A stretch of 64,000 nt of DNA from CANMXU01 sp052030545 (GCF_052030545.1 NZ_JBPDIH010000009.1:1-64000); one strand, 5' to 3'; positions 10,101 through 19,578 are shown, counted from the stretch's first letter. The notes: generated from the sequence alone by a model not told the origin. Program-made: numbers and translations.

Positions 10101-13100
10101 CTAACTGATGGCGACGAGTATTTAATCTACCTAACCAACCCGTTAAGCGCAGACAGCGAAAATGACGGTATGCCAGATGGTTGGGAAATTGCTTTTGGTT
10201 TAGATCCATTAGTTGATGATAGCAATGGCGATCTCGACGGTGATAGCTGGAGCAATAAAAAAGAATACCAATATCAAACCGATCCAACTAATGCAGCTGA
10301 GTTTCCAAACGTTATTGAAGCCTACGCAGTTAATGAAAATAACGAATTACATTTGTTAGAGCTGATTACGGGTGAAATCCAGTTAATTGGCACAGTATCT
10401 ACGTCAGCAATTTCAGGGCTTACCTTTGTTGAAAACCACCTACTTTATGGGGTAAACCCATTAACGGATAGTTTGTATTCTATCGATACCACTACGGCTG
10501 AAGCACAATTAATTGGTGCGCTAGGCGTTGATATTAGCGAAGCCGGACTGACTTTTGATAATAACAATCGCCTGTACATGGTAACTGGTGGCAGCGATGG
10601 TCATTTATATACCTTAGACACCACAACCGGTAGTGCTGAGTTAGTGGGCGCATTTGAAGCCGACAATATTGACGCGGTTTCTTGGGACGGTGTTTCTATG
10701 TGGGCGCTTAGTTCTGATGGACAAAATAGCCTGTATAAAATAGATCGTAATTTAGCTACGTCGAGCTTTTTTGGTGAAATTGAAGGGTTAACTCTTAACA
10801 AACAAGCAGGCTTAACCACCGATATTTACGGCAACTTATGGGGAATGGACGAAGACGGCATTCTCTTTATGTTAGATAAAACAACCGCAACCATTACTGA
10901 GCAATTTCACATTGGCGTCGGATTTGAATCTATTGCGGTGGATTGGTTAATTGATAGCGATAACGATAGCTTGCCTGATTTCTGGGAAGACCAGCATGGT
11001 TTAGATAAAAACGACCAAACGGATGCGATCAATGACAACGATGAAGATTTGCTGAACAATCTAAGCGAATACCACAGTGGCTCTGATCCGCATGATGCTG
11101 ACAGTGATGATGACTTATTATCTGATGGAGAAGAAGTTCATACCTACAATACCAGCCCACAAAACAGTGATACTGATAACGATGGTTTAGACGACTATCA
11201 AGAGGTGGTGACTTATCAAACGAATCCGTTAATAACGGATAGCGACAATGATGGCTTGTCCGATTATGAAGAAGTTACCCGCTACCAGACCAATGCAAAC
11301 ATGCTTGATACTGATGAAGATGCAATGCCTGATGGTTGGGAAGTAAGAAACCACTTAAACCCGTTAATTGATGATAGTGCGTTAGATTTTGACGGCGATG
11401 GCGTGAATAACTTAGCCGAGTTTATAGCGGGTACGCCACCGGCGTTTTTTGTGTTAGCTGAAATTGAAGACAATAACTCGATTGAGCAGGCGCAAAATAT
11501 AGATACCAACTTTAATTTACATTTTTCTGAAGATATTGGCGACACTTCAACCAATACATCAGAAACCATTCCCCATGTCACTATTATTGGCAGTGGTGAC
11601 AATAGCCTAGATTATTTTAGTTTTACTGTTAGCACTGTGCCTTCAACTGTAGTTTTTGACATAGACTATGGCGCAGGTGGTTCCGGCTCATTTGACAGTT
11701 ATTTACAACTTTTTAATAGTGCTGGCGTTAGGTTAAGCAGTAACGATGATAGCAGTACTTCTTATGGTCAAGGTGGCAGCGCTAGTCGTTTAGACTCTTA
11801 TATAACCTATACTTTCAGTGACGTTGGAACTTACTACATTGAAGTGTCGAGGTTGCCTGTTTTTCCTATTCCATTGGGTGATAATTACCAGCTACAAGTA
11901 TCATTAACCGATGCTTTACTTGATTCCGACGGTGACGGTTTACCGGATCGATGGGAAAACTATTACGGTTTAAATAGCAATGATGCAAGCGATGCAAATT
12001 TAGATAGTGACGGTGATAATGTCACTAACCTAGATGAATACTTTTTGCAGATTAACCCTTTGTTAGCCGACAGCGACAATGACGGTTTGCCAGATGGTTG
12101 GGAAATTGACAATCAACTTAGTCCAAGAAGCGCGTTAGATGCTGAATTAGACCGAGATGACGATGGTCTATCTGAATTGCAAGAATACCAGCTTAATACC
12201 AATCCATTGTCACAAGATACCGATGGTGACGGGGTATTCGATAGTGAAGATACTGCACCATTAGACGATACTGCAGGTGAAAATTTGGCGCCTGTTTTTG
12301 CAGATATTGCTACATTAACATTTGAAGCCACTGGCGAATTTTCTTACCTCGAATTACCGACGCCATTGGTGACTGACAATAATGCAAATGTACCGAATGT
12401 AACACTAGCAACGCCTGGCCCTTATCAACTTGGCGAAAATCAAATAGAGTGGTTAGCCACAGATTTTGTCGGCAATGAGCAAACAGCAATGCAAACGATC
12501 ATGCTTGTTGATACTACTGCACCAGAACTTAATAACATTGTTGTGCCTAATGTCAGTGGGCAAGGACTGCTGACAGATATTAGCCAAGCAGTTAGCAACA
12601 GTATTTATGCTTATGATGCGGTTGACGGTTATATTTCTCAAGCTGAAATTACTAGTGACGCCATTTTAGCTCCGGGTGCACATCAAGTTTCAATCGTGGT
12701 AAGCGATAGTAGCGGTAACCAAGCCTTTGCCGACATCGATGTATTTGTATTGCCGCAATTGCAGGTTGAACCTTACGTTACTGCTGTTGCAGGCGGAACT
12801 GCGTCAATTAAACTGAGCTTAAATAGCGCATTTGGCGATGACTATTTCACCGATTTTTATTTTGAATTAAATGGCTTAACAGGTGATAACTCATTAGGTT
12901 GGTTGAACTTTGTCGGCAATGAAACTCAATTAGAATTTATTATTCCTGAAACCGCAGTTGCAGGCGATACTTTAGCTTTTGTAATACACAACGTTATTGG
13001 CGCAAGTTTTGCCGAAAATAGAGTCAGTGTTATTGAAATTGTTGAAACGAATACCGCGCCGACTTTGCATCTTGATATTAGTCAAAACAATAATAATATC

Positions 13101-14441
13101 GTTGTTGCGGACCAACAAGACGGTGAAGTCACCTTTAATTTAACGGTTAGTGATCTGCATAATGACGCTGTCGCCATAGCATGGTCAGCTGATCAAGCCT
13201 TGCTTGCAGCGTCGAGTACGCCACTTGATACCCAGTCTTTTATCTTTGATCCAAGTAATGTTGCTGTTGGTAGTTATCAAGTGAGTGTGCTTGTCAGCGA
13301 AACATCGACTACTGAGCAACTTTCTTCAACTGTTAATCTGCAGTTAGAAATTGTTGATTCTAAACCGATATTAACTAATGCTGACTCGGATAACGATGGT
13401 GTAAGTGATATTAATGAAGGTTTAACCGATTCGGATAACGACGGTATTCCTGATTACTTAGACAATAATGCGGTTGCAAATCAATTACCGTTAAACGATG
13501 TGTCAACAGTTCTGCAATCAGTTGCTGGAACCCAGTTAACCTTAGGTACTATTGCGCGTTTATCTAAAGGCTTGTCAGCCGATAGTGCGGTAATTACTAC
13601 TGAAGACATCGTTAATGCCGCCAATAAAGGTTTGCCAACCATAACAACTGATGACCTGCATTATGTTGCAAATAGTGCGCTGATTAATTTTGTTGTTAGC
13701 AGCGATAGCGGTGTGATGGACAGTGCCACTGTGGTTATTCCTTTAGCCGATCAGCAGTATATTGTTGAAGATGCTATTTATCGAAAATACTCACCAACTT
13801 TAGGTTGGTTTGATTTTGTGATTGATGACAACAACAGCCTTTATTCTGCGGAAAAAGATGATCGTGGTAATTGTCCTCAACCAAATTCTGAGCGTTATAT
13901 CGCGGGTTTAACCGTAGGGGATCACTGTATTCAATTGATCATTGAAGATGGCGGTCCAAATGATATTGATGGGCTAAAAAATGGTCAAATAGAAGACCCC
14001 GGCATGATCACCCGATTTGTTAATCAAGTACCAAGTTTTAGCTTAGTTGAAGAACTTAGCGCAAATGAAGGTGACAGTGTTGTACTAACGGCAACTGATA
14101 TTATTGATGTTGAAGATGATCAGCTAAGTTATAGCTGGCAACAATTAACTGGGCAAACCGTTGTCTTTAGCGGCGAAAACAGCCACGAGTTATCTTTTAC
14201 TGCGCCAGATGTTAGTACTGTTGAGCAGCTAAGCTTTGAGTTCACTGCTGCTGATGCATACAGCAGCACGACTAGCACAATAACGATTACCATTAACCCT
14301 GTTGCCGAGGTACCAACCACGCCAACAACACCAGGTAATAATGCAACAAGCTCAGATAGTGGTGGTGGTTCATTAACGTTAAGTATGTGGTTATGGTTAT
14401 TAATGCTGAGTTTAGTGCGTAATCGAAAAGCTAAAATATAA
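7113..14441 (+). CDS. Giant secreted M4 (thermolysin-like) metalloprotease with TSP3 repeats, PPC domains and GlyGly-CTERM
   Basis: A protein of about 2440 aa. Layout, approximate residues: signal peptide ending SVQA; FTP/PepSY propeptide 40-215; M4 catalytic domain 225-545 with HEVAH near 364-368, the downstream GGINEAFSD glutamate and the MDVHYSSGV histidine; then calcium-binding thrombospondin type 3 blocks (DSDSDGMPDGWE type) near 550-670, 830-1070, 1300-1445 and 1610-1725. These blocks are separated by two pre-peptidase C-terminal domains (672-825, 1448-1605) and a beta-propeller-like section (1075-1290). After these come Ig/HYR-like domains, a choice-of-anchor U domain (about 2125-2300), a cadherin-like domain and a C-terminal GGGS-hydrophobic-RNRK tail (GlyGly-CTERM, rhombosortase target). 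I favour the GTG at 7113 because AGGG sits seven bases upstream. TTG at 7107 and 7110 are alternatives. Likely an extracellular or surface-anchored protease that feeds on proteins. Confidence 0.93.
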   Translation: MGKLNSSVFLLLSLSIFSVQAAKEHKVKSLGAIALKNQIQADRTLAAKSSASDAFASIAHNLKMVNQLDSRYQFKAAKTSSSIASDRHVRFQQYYQNTPVWAQQTIVHFDKNNQIHKLNGSYVSQIENHFSTDIAAIKVIDQQQALIDIQKRFIEANQEFAISSQFSQEKTEQIIFLDHNNTAHLAFYFQFLVETKTGEVSKPAFIVNASNGNILSKWDSLAHSEATGPGGNEKIGQYEYGTDFDPIDVSEADGTCTMENANVKTVNLNHGTSGDSAFSFPCYRNTEKEINGAYSPLNDAHFFGNAIFAMFNDWYSVSPLSFQLVMRVHYSTNYENAFWDGRAMTFGDGASRFHPLVSLDVAAHEVAHGVTEQNSGLIYSGQSGGINEAFSDMSGEAAEYYLRGSNDWMSGADIIKGEGALRYYEDPTRDGRSIGHADDFSNGMDVHYSSGVFNRAFYLLANTEGWNTRTAYDVMFDANRNYWTPSTDFVDGACGAINAAHDLNYDFVDVINAFEIVGVVCDNLPFIDEDNDGMSDYWEQNYGLDPTDPSDAEGDLDNDDLSNLSEYLLGSYPNNTDSDGDTLLDGEEVNLYLTSPVNVDSDSDQLSDGDEVNTYLTDPTLADSDSDGMPDGWEVSFSLNPLLDDSLLDPDNDQRNNLQEYNEGTNPTSAEIVDIEPNDSIEQAQHIENGFNLGYSPNIGDRTTNTSESIPHVSIRGAGNGSYNYYSFTVASAPSKAIFDIDEASFDTYLRLYNDEGARIASNDDSSTSYGQGGSVSGLDSFLTYDFTAAGTYYLKVSRFSDSPISDGNSYVLHMSIEHINGDLDDDGLPDSWESEYGLDNSDPLDAGFDNDQDSLTNIQEYTFGTNPIVADTDDDGLTDGEEVNDHGTSPLNSDTDGDGLTDHEEITTYLSNPLSMDSDADGLSDGDEVNLYNTNLLLADSDSDGLADGFEVEFNFDPNVDAGEGDIDHDNDNLSTLIEFQIGSNPHVQDTDADTLTDGDEYLIYLTNPLSADSENDGMPDGWEIAFGLDPLVDDSNGDLDGDSWSNKKEYQYQTDPTNAAEFPNVIEAYAVNENNELHLLELITGEIQLIGTVSTSAISGLTFVENHLLYGVNPLTDSLYSIDTTTAEAQLIGALGVDISEAGLTFDNNNRLYMVTGGSDGHLYTLDTTTGSAELVGAFEADNIDAVSWDGVSMWALSSDGQNSLYKIDRNLATSSFFGEIEGLTLNKQAGLTTDIYGNLWGMDEDGILFMLDKTTATITEQFHIGVGFESIAVDWLIDSDNDSLPDFWEDQHGLDKNDQTDAINDNDEDLLNNLSEYHSGSDPHDADSDDDLLSDGEEVHTYNTSPQNSDTDNDGLDDYQEVVTYQTNPLITDSDNDGLSDYEEVTRYQTNANMLDTDEDAMPDGWEVRNHLNPLIDDSALDFDGDGVNNLAEFIAGTPPAFFVLAEIEDNNSIEQAQNIDTNFNLHFSEDIGDTSTNTSETIPHVTIIGSGDNSLDYFSFTVSTVPSTVVFDIDYGAGGSGSFDSYLQLFNSAGVRLSSNDDSSTSYGQGGSASRLDSYITYTFSDVGTYYIEVSRLPVFPIPLGDNYQLQVSLTDALLDSDGDGLPDRWENYYGLNSNDASDANLDSDGDNVTNLDEYFLQINPLLADSDNDGLPDGWEIDNQLSPRSALDAELDRDDDGLSELQEYQLNTNPLSQDTDGDGVFDSEDTAPLDDTAGENLAPVFADIATLTFEATGEFSYLELPTPLVTDNNANVPNVTLATPGPYQLGENQIEWLATDFVGNEQTAMQTIMLVDTTAPELNNIVVPNVSGQGLLTDISQAVSNSIYAYDAVDGYISQAEITSDAILAPGAHQVSIVVSDSSGNQAFADIDVFVLPQLQVEPYVTAVAGGTASIKLSLNSAFGDDYFTDFYFELNGLTGDNSLGWLNFVGNETQLEFIIPETAVAGDTLAFVIHNVIGASFAENRVSVIEIVETNTAPTLHLDISQNNNNIVVADQQDGEVTFNLTVSDLHNDAVAIAWSADQALLAASSTPLDTQSFIFDPSNVAVGSYQVSVLVSETSTTEQLSSTVNLQLEIVDSKPILTNADSDNDGVSDINEGLTDSDNDGIPDYLDNNAVANQLPLNDVSTVLQSVAGTQLTLGTIARLSKGLSADSAVITTEDIVNAANKGLPTITTDDLHYVANSALINFVVSSDSGVMDSATVVIPLADQQYIVEDAIYRKYSPTLGWFDFVIDDNNSLYSAEKDDRGNCPQPNSERYIAGLTVGDHCIQLIIEDGGPNDIDGLKNGQIEDPGMITRFVNQVPSFSLVEELSANEGDSVVLTATDIIDVEDDQLSYSWQQLTGQTVVFSGENSHELSFTAPDVSTVEQLSFEFTAADAYSSTTSTITITINPVAEVPTTPTTPGNNATSSDSGGGSLTLSMWLWLLMLSLVRNRKAKI

Positions 14442-14467
14442 CCTGAAAATAGCTTAATTAATTGATC

Positions 14468-14497
14468 AAGCCACCAAAATTATTTGGTGGCTTTTTT
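14468..14497 (+). terminator. Rho-independent terminator of the M4 protease gene
   Basis: GCCACCAAA and TTTGGTGGC form a nine-base stem with a four-base loop, followed by six T. It ends just before the stop of the convergent AraC-family gene. Confidence 0.9.
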
Positions 14498-14498
14498 A

Positions 14499-15230
14499 TT
14501 ACTTGGCGACTCTGGTCAGTGTTCTTAGTGCTGAAGGTAGCTTATTAAACATCAGTTTAAAGTGACGACTAAAATAACTGTGATCGGTATAACCCGACTG
14601 ATAGGCAATTTCTGCAATCGGCAAGTTGGTTTCAATGAGTAATTTACGTGCGTGCTCTAAACGTACTTCACGAATAAATTGTTTGGGTGTTTTGGCAAGG
14701 TGCTTTTTAAAACGGCGCTCTAAGGCGCTGACCGAAATATGCGTGATTTCAGCGAGCTTCTCGATGCTAATTTCTTGATGAAAATGTTGATGGATATAGG
14801 TTACTGGCGTATTTAATTGTTCAGCAGCAGAAAGTGTTTTAACGGTTTTTTGTAAATGTCGGGTATAACCATAAGAGCCGATAATACTTCCGTGGTCATC
14901 AAAAAGCGGTCTTTTGGTGGTTGAATACCAAGCAATTTGTCCAAAATTGTCCATATTGAGCTCTAATCGTTCAGTCACTAAATCGCCTGTCATTACTTTT
15001 TTGTCATCAACCATAAACTGATTAGCAATATGAGCAGGAAAAAAATCAAGGTCTGATTTACCAATAATTTGCTCAACAGCTTTACAATTCATGTGATTTA
15101 CAAGTAATTGATTTCCGTATACAAAGTCGCAGTTTTCGTCTTTTATCCAAAATAAAATATCGGGCAAAATCTCAAGTATGTTTAGCGCTTGTCTTACGGT
15201 GAGTTGCTGCATTATTTGACAGGTCGTCAT
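14499..15230 (-). CDS. PAS-domain AraC-family transcriptional regulator
   Basis: A 243-aa regulator. Residues about 15-125 form a PAS fold (ILPDILFWIKDENCDFVYGN at its start, IGKSDLDFFP in the middle). Residues about 145-240 are an AraC/XylS double helix-turn-helix, with ISVSALERRFKKHL and the signature AEIAYQSGYTDHSYFSRHFK. It is divergent from the sugar-oxidation locus starting at 15394 across 163 bp, which points to local control, probably as activator. That intergenic stretch holds an inverted CCGATT (15307) / AATCGG (15330) pair that could be an operator. The PAS ligand is unknown and could be a sugar or a redox cofactor. Confidence 0.88.
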   Translation of the reverse strand: MTTCQIMQQLTVRQALNILEILPDILFWIKDENCDFVYGNQLLVNHMNCKAVEQIIGKSDLDFFPAHIANQFMVDDKKVMTGDLVTERLELNMDNFGQIAWYSTTKRPLFDDHGSIIGSYGYTRHLQKTVKTLSAAEQLNTPVTYIHQHFHQEISIEKLAEITHISVSALERRFKKHLAKTPKQFIREVRLEHARKLLIETNLPIAEIAYQSGYTDHSYFSRHFKLMFNKLPSALRTLTRVAK

Positions 15231-15393
15231 GGCTAATTCTCTTCATTTTTTATACCACAATAGCAAAGTTGAAAATAAGAGAACACCGAATTTGTTGCAT
15301 AAGTGACCGATTTCATCTTACCGCTAATCAATCGGCTTTCGATACACTCAATTCAATGGTGCTTTTAATATAAAACAAAAATTAGAGAAAACT

Positions 15394-16560
15394 ATGGCAA
15401 CTGTGGCAAAACGTAAGTTAAGAATGGGCATGATAGGCGGGGGCAGTGGCGCATTTATTGGTGCTGTGCATCGCATTGCAGCACAAATTGATGGACAAGT
15501 AGAATTGGTGTGTGGCGCATTTAGTGCCGATCAGCAACGTAGTAAAGACTCTGGTGAACAGTTGTTTTTACCGAGTGAACGCTGTTATGGCTCGTACGAA
15601 GAAATGATCATCACCGAGCAAGAACTACCTGCTGATCAGCGTATGGAGTTTGTCGTGATAGTGACACCTAATCACTTACATTACCCTGCCGCTAAGCTTG
15701 CCCTTGAAGCAGGTTTTCACGTATTAAGTGATAAACCAGCGACCCTTTCTTTAGCGCAAGCGCTATCGTTAAAAACTATTATCGAACAAAGCAATTGTTT
15801 ATATGGTTTAACCCATACTTACACCGGCTATCCGTTAATTAAACACGCTCAAGAATTAGTGGCAGACAATACGCTTGGCACTGTTCAAAAAATAGTTGTT
15901 GAATATCACCAAGGCTGGCTGGCCGACCAAGAGGCTGAATCAGGTAAACAAGCAAGCTGGCGCTTAGATCCAAGCCAAAGTGGTATCAGCTGTTGTATGG
16001 GCGATATTGGCGTACATGCTGCTAACTTAGCTGAATATGTTTCAGGGTTAACCATTAGTAAAATGTGTGCCGACTTAGTGCCTGTGGTACCCGGCAGGCA
16101 ACTTGATGATGACGGCACGGTATTACTTAGGTTTAACAATGGTGCCAAAGGCGCGTTATTAGCCAGTCAAATAGCCGTAGGTGAAGAAAACGGGTTGCGT
16201 TTACGTATTTATGGCGATAAAGCGAGTATCGATTGGTCGCAGCAAGAACCCAATACGCTTTGGCTTAAATTTAATGATCAAGCTAGTCAAATGATCCGCA
16301 CAGGTGTCGGGCAATTTAGCAGCCGAGTACAAAGTGCGATACGCACGCCAGCAGGGCATCCAGAAGGGTATTTAGAAGCCTTCGCTAATATCTATGTCAA
16401 TTTTGTTGAGCAAGTACGACTTTTTCAACAAGGTGAACTTGATGCGGCAAGCCAAGTTGATGTGCCCGATATTGAAGATGCAATTCGCGGCATGGCGTTT
16501 ATTGAAAATGCTGTTGCCGCCAGTAATAGCGACCAAAAATGGCATAACTTCACTATTTAA
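15394..16560 (+). CDS. Gfo/Idh/MocA family NAD(P)-dependent oxidoreductase
   Basis: A 388-aa cytoplasmic dehydrogenase. The Rossmann start reads GMIGGGSGAFIGAVHR. The family's E/DKP motif is present as SDKPATLS near residue 113, and the catalytic Asp-x-x-x-His region as GDIGVHAANLAEY near 203. Family members oxidise or reduce sugar hydroxyls and keto groups, including inositols, levoglucosan C3 and 3-keto-glycosides. It is the first gene of the locus and is followed by a sugar isomerase-like gene 42 bases on. The substrate cannot be read from sequence. The context suggests a C3-oxidised sugar. Confidence 0.88.
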   Translation: MATVAKRKLRMGMIGGGSGAFIGAVHRIAAQIDGQVELVCGAFSADQQRSKDSGEQLFLPSERCYGSYEEMIITEQELPADQRMEFVVIVTPNHLHYPAAKLALEAGFHVLSDKPATLSLAQALSLKTIIEQSNCLYGLTHTYTGYPLIKHAQELVADNTLGTVQKIVVEYHQGWLADQEAESGKQASWRLDPSQSGISCCMGDIGVHAANLAEYVSGLTISKMCADLVPVVPGRQLDDDGTVLLRFNNGAKGALLASQIAVGEENGLRLRIYGDKASIDWSQQEPNTLWLKFNDQASQMIRTGVGQFSSRVQSAIRTPAGHPEGYLEAFANIYVNFVEQVRLFQQGELDAASQVDVPDIEDAIRGMAFIENAVAASNSDQKWHNFTI

Positions 16561-16602
16561 ACTGAACAACAATAACAACAGATTTTTAACAAGGTAATAA
16601 TA

Positions 16603-17655
16603 ATGAAACAGATAAAAGGTCCGGCTATTTTTCTCGCCCAATTTATTGGCGATGAAGCACCATTTAATAATTTACCCAATATTTGCCAATGGGCGAGTGA
16701 ACTTGGCTACAAAGCGATCCAACTTCCGACTTGGGATGCTCGTTTATTTGATCTAGAAAAAGCGGCGAAAAGTAAAACATACTGCGAAGAAGTTCAGTCA
16801 ATTGTGGCGAATGCAGGTTTAGAAATAAGTGAACTATCAACCCATTTGCAAGGGCAATTAGTGGCGGTGAATCCTGCTTACAATGAAATGTTTGACGGTT
16901 TTGCTGCGGCTCATGTACAGCAAAATCCAAGTGCGCGCACCGAATGGGCGATTGAGCAACTCATGTTTGCTGCGCAAGCAAGTAAAAACTTAGGCTTAAC
17001 GGCGCATGCGACGTTTTCAGGCGCTTTGCTTTGGCATACGGTTTATCCATGGCCGCAGCGTCCAAGTGGTTTAGTTGAAACCGGTTTTGCTGAACTTGCC
17101 AAACGTTGGTTGCCGATATTAGATGCTTTTGATGAAGCTGGCGTTGATGTTTGTTATGAACTGCATCCAGGAGAAGACTTACATGATGGTGTTTCATTCG
17201 AGCAGTTTTTAGAAGCAACCAATCATCATCCTCGCGCTAATATTTTGTACGATCCAAGCCACTTTTTATTGCAACAACTCGACTATTTGGCGTTTATCGA
17301 TATTTATCATGATCGCATTAAAGCCTTTCATGTTAAAGATGCTGAATTTAATCCGACCGGAAAATGCGGTGTTTATGGTGGTTTTCAAAACTGGCAAAAC
17401 CGAGCAGGGCGTTTTCGTTCATTAGGTGATGGCCAAATAGATTTTTCTGGCATTTTTAGTAAATTAACCCAGTACGGTTTTGAAGGCTGGGCAGTGCTAG
17501 AGTGGGAATGTTGCATCAAAGATCCGCAAGTTGGCGCACAAGAAGGTGTACCATTTATTAATCAGCACCTGATCAAACCAACAGAAAAAGCCTTTGACGA
17601 TTTTGCCTCTGCAGGGCAAGACGAGGTGTTAAATAAAAAGATACTTGGCATATAA
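16603..17655 (+). CDS. Sugar phosphate isomerase/epimerase family protein (TIM barrel)
   Basis: A 350-aa xylose-isomerase-like TIM barrel without a signal peptide. Probable metal ligands sit in CYELHPGEDLHDG (Glu near 186), LYDPSHF (Asp near 217), KAFHVKDAEF (His near 243) and AVLEWECC (Glu near 300). Family members isomerise, epimerise, or catalyse elimination on keto sugars, and are regularly paired with Gfo/Idh/MocA dehydrogenases as here. It lies between the dehydrogenase and the permease. A ribosome site AAGG precedes the ATG. The reaction is not assigned. Confidence 0.85.
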   Translation: MKQIKGPAIFLAQFIGDEAPFNNLPNICQWASELGYKAIQLPTWDARLFDLEKAAKSKTYCEEVQSIVANAGLEISELSTHLQGQLVAVNPAYNEMFDGFAAAHVQQNPSARTEWAIEQLMFAAQASKNLGLTAHATFSGALLWHTVYPWPQRPSGLVETGFAELAKRWLPILDAFDEAGVDVCYELHPGEDLHDGVSFEQFLEATNHHPRANILYDPSHFLLQQLDYLAFIDIYHDRIKAFHVKDAEFNPTGKCGVYGGFQNWQNRAGRFRSLGDGQIDFSGIFSKLTQYGFEGWAVLEWECCIKDPQVGAQEGVPFINQHLIKPTEKAFDDFASAGQDEVLNKKILGI

Positions 17656-17689
17656 CGAATAACTAACCAATAAACAGCAGGGGAAAATA

Positions 17690-18943
17690 ATGACGATAAC
17701 AACAAACAACCCTAATATTTTTCGATTGTGTTGCCTAGCGCTTACGGTAACTGCAATGACATTTGCGATTCGCGCTGGCATATTAGGCCAATTAGGTGTC
17801 GACTATCAATTAACTGGCGCGCAATTGGGCTGGGTAAATGCAATGGCCTTTTTAGGCTTTCCTATTGCAACTATGGTCGGTGGCGCACTTTATAACGCCT
17901 TAGGTGCACGTAAGTTAATAGCATTAGCGTTTATTTGCCATATGCTAGGTTTAATTTTAACTATTACCGCAGGCGGTTTTTGGGGCTTATTGGTTTCAAC
18001 CTTTTTTATTGGTTTTGCCAATGGCGCGGTTGAAGCAGGTTGTAACCCCTTAGTGGCAGAGCTGTCACCTAACAACAAAGTAACTATGCTCAACCGGTTC
18101 CATGTTTGGTTTCCGGGCGGTATTGTTATTGGCGCTTTAGTGTCGAGTGCAATGACTCACTTTGGTTTGAGCTGGCAATTGCAAGTGGCGGTTATTCTTG
18201 TGCCGACAATTATTTACGGTGTGTTGCTATTAAAGTCTGAATTTCCGGCAGCGGTCGAGAAATCCCATTCAACCGCGGAAAATTTCAAATATCTATTTTC
18301 ACCGCTGTACCTATTTTTGCTGTTATGTATGGCATTTACCGCGACGACCGAGTTAGGAACGCAGCAGTGGATTGAACGCATTTTGTCGTCTTCTGGTGCA
18401 TCACCTATGTTAATACTTGCGCTAATTACTGGCTTAATGGCCGTTGGTCGATATTTTGCTGGTCCTTTAGTCCATAAGTTAAATCCAACGGGTGTATTGC
18501 TAGCTTCAGCAGTATTAGCGGCACTTGGCATTTACATGATGGGTAACGTACAAGGCAATAGTATTTATTTTGCCGCAATATTATTCGCAATTGGTTGTAC
18601 TTATTTTTGGCCAACGATGATCGGCTGTGTTGCTGAATATCAACCAAAAACCGGTGCATTAGGCTTATCGCTAATTGGTGGTGTTGGTATGTTTGCGGTT
18701 AGCATGTTTAATCCGGTTATTGGTGGTTGGATTGATAACGCGCAGCAGCTTGCCCAAAGTCAGCAGTTAACTGAGTTACAAACCGAAGTGGCCATCGGGC
18801 AGGCAGTATTAGGTAATTTATTATTGTTCCCTGTAGTGCTTATTTTTGCCTTTGCAGGTTTGTATTGGCTGATCAACAAAAAACAAAGCAAGTGTCAGCA
18901 AGATTCAACACGATTGAATTTGGCAGGGAATGAACATGACTAA
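17690..18943 (+). CDS. MFS sugar permease (FucP-like)
   Basis: A 417-aa inner-membrane protein with about twelve hydrophobic helices. The loop ALYNALGARKLI matches the MFS loop 2-3 signature, and a long central hydrophilic loop separates the two six-helix halves. Overall it resembles fucose/glucose-type permeases. A strong AGGGG ribosome site precedes the ATG. The 3' end overlaps the next gene by eight bases, implying coupling. It presumably imports the product formed in the periplasm by the dehydrogenase and lipoprotein encoded downstream. Confidence 0.88.
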   Translation: MTITTNNPNIFRLCCLALTVTAMTFAIRAGILGQLGVDYQLTGAQLGWVNAMAFLGFPIATMVGGALYNALGARKLIALAFICHMLGLILTITAGGFWGLLVSTFFIGFANGAVEAGCNPLVAELSPNNKVTMLNRFHVWFPGGIVIGALVSSAMTHFGLSWQLQVAVILVPTIIYGVLLLKSEFPAAVEKSHSTAENFKYLFSPLYLFLLLCMAFTATTELGTQQWIERILSSSGASPMLILALITGLMAVGRYFAGPLVHKLNPTGVLLASAVLAALGIYMMGNVQGNSIYFAAILFAIGCTYFWPTMIGCVAEYQPKTGALGLSLIGGVGMFAVSMFNPVIGGWIDNAQQLAQSQQLTELQTEVAIGQAVLGNLLLFPVVLIFAFAGLYWLINKKQSKCQQDSTRLNLAGNEHD

Positions 18944-19559
18944 TCAGTCTACTAATACCGAGCAGCTCAATAACTCGCGTCGGCATTTTATTCGCCAAGC
19001 AGGGATTAGTTTAAGTACGTTAGCGGCGTGCTCGCTAGTTGCTGGTAATAGTATTTCAACGGCAATGGCTTATACCTTTAAAAGCAATAGTGCCGACAGT
19101 GACGGGTTTGTATTTAGCCAAGCGCAGATGCAGACTCTTGAACATATTGCCGCAACAATATTACCCAAAACCGATACACCAAGTGGCGCTGAACTTGATT
19201 GCCATGGCTTTATTGATCATCAATTAAAGTATTGCCACACAAGGGATAAGCAGCAGCAAGCCGTGAAAATAATTAAAAAGATTAATCAATATTGCCAAAC
19301 ATATTATCAGCAAGGTTTTGCTGAGTTAGCGAGTGAAAAACAAACACAAACACTGAACAGTATTGAAGCTGAACAAGGTTTTTCTGCCATTGAAAAACAG
19401 CAGTTTAAGTTTGTTAAAGCGTTACTTGTGTTTGGCTACTTCACCACTGAAGTAGGCGCTACCCAAGCGCTCAATTACCAAGCGGTGCCGGGTGGTTTTA
19501 CTGGCTCTATTTCGTACAACGAGCAAAGTAAAGCATGGGGCTCGCTAGGGTTTTATTAA
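18936..19559 (+). CDS. Gluconate 2-dehydrogenase subunit 3-like protein with Tat signal
   Basis: Small subunit (207 aa) of a GMC-type membrane or periplasmic dehydrogenase. The N-terminus carries a twin-arginine signal, SRRHFIRQAG, followed by a hydrophobic stretch. The mature part has IAATILPKTDTPSGAELDC and a C-terminal GYFTTEVGATQAL, typical of the gluconate 2-dehydrogenase subunit 3 family. I prefer the ATG at 18936, six bases after AGGGA. An ATG at 18930 touches the ribosome site. The GMC partner encoded next lacks its own signal, so this subunit probably carries it through the Tat pore. No cytochrome c subunit is encoded in the locus. Confidence 0.87.
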   Translation: MTNQSTNTEQLNNSRRHFIRQAGISLSTLAACSLVAGNSISTAMAYTFKSNSADSDGFVFSQAQMQTLEHIAATILPKTDTPSGAELDCHGFIDHQLKYCHTRDKQQQAVKIIKKINQYCQTYYQQGFAELASEKQTQTLNSIEAEQGFSAIEKQQFKFVKALLVFGYFTTEVGATQALNYQAVPGGFTGSISYNEQSKAWGSLGFY

Positions 19560-19578
19560 TTCCGGTAGAGAATAAAAA

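Noticed and set aside
8700..12250. Aspartate-rich tandem repeats in the M4 protease as a possible CRISPR-like or minisatellite array
   Set aside because: The repeats are in frame, degenerate at DNA level and match calcium-binding thrombospondin type 3 units. There is no spacer-repeat regularity.
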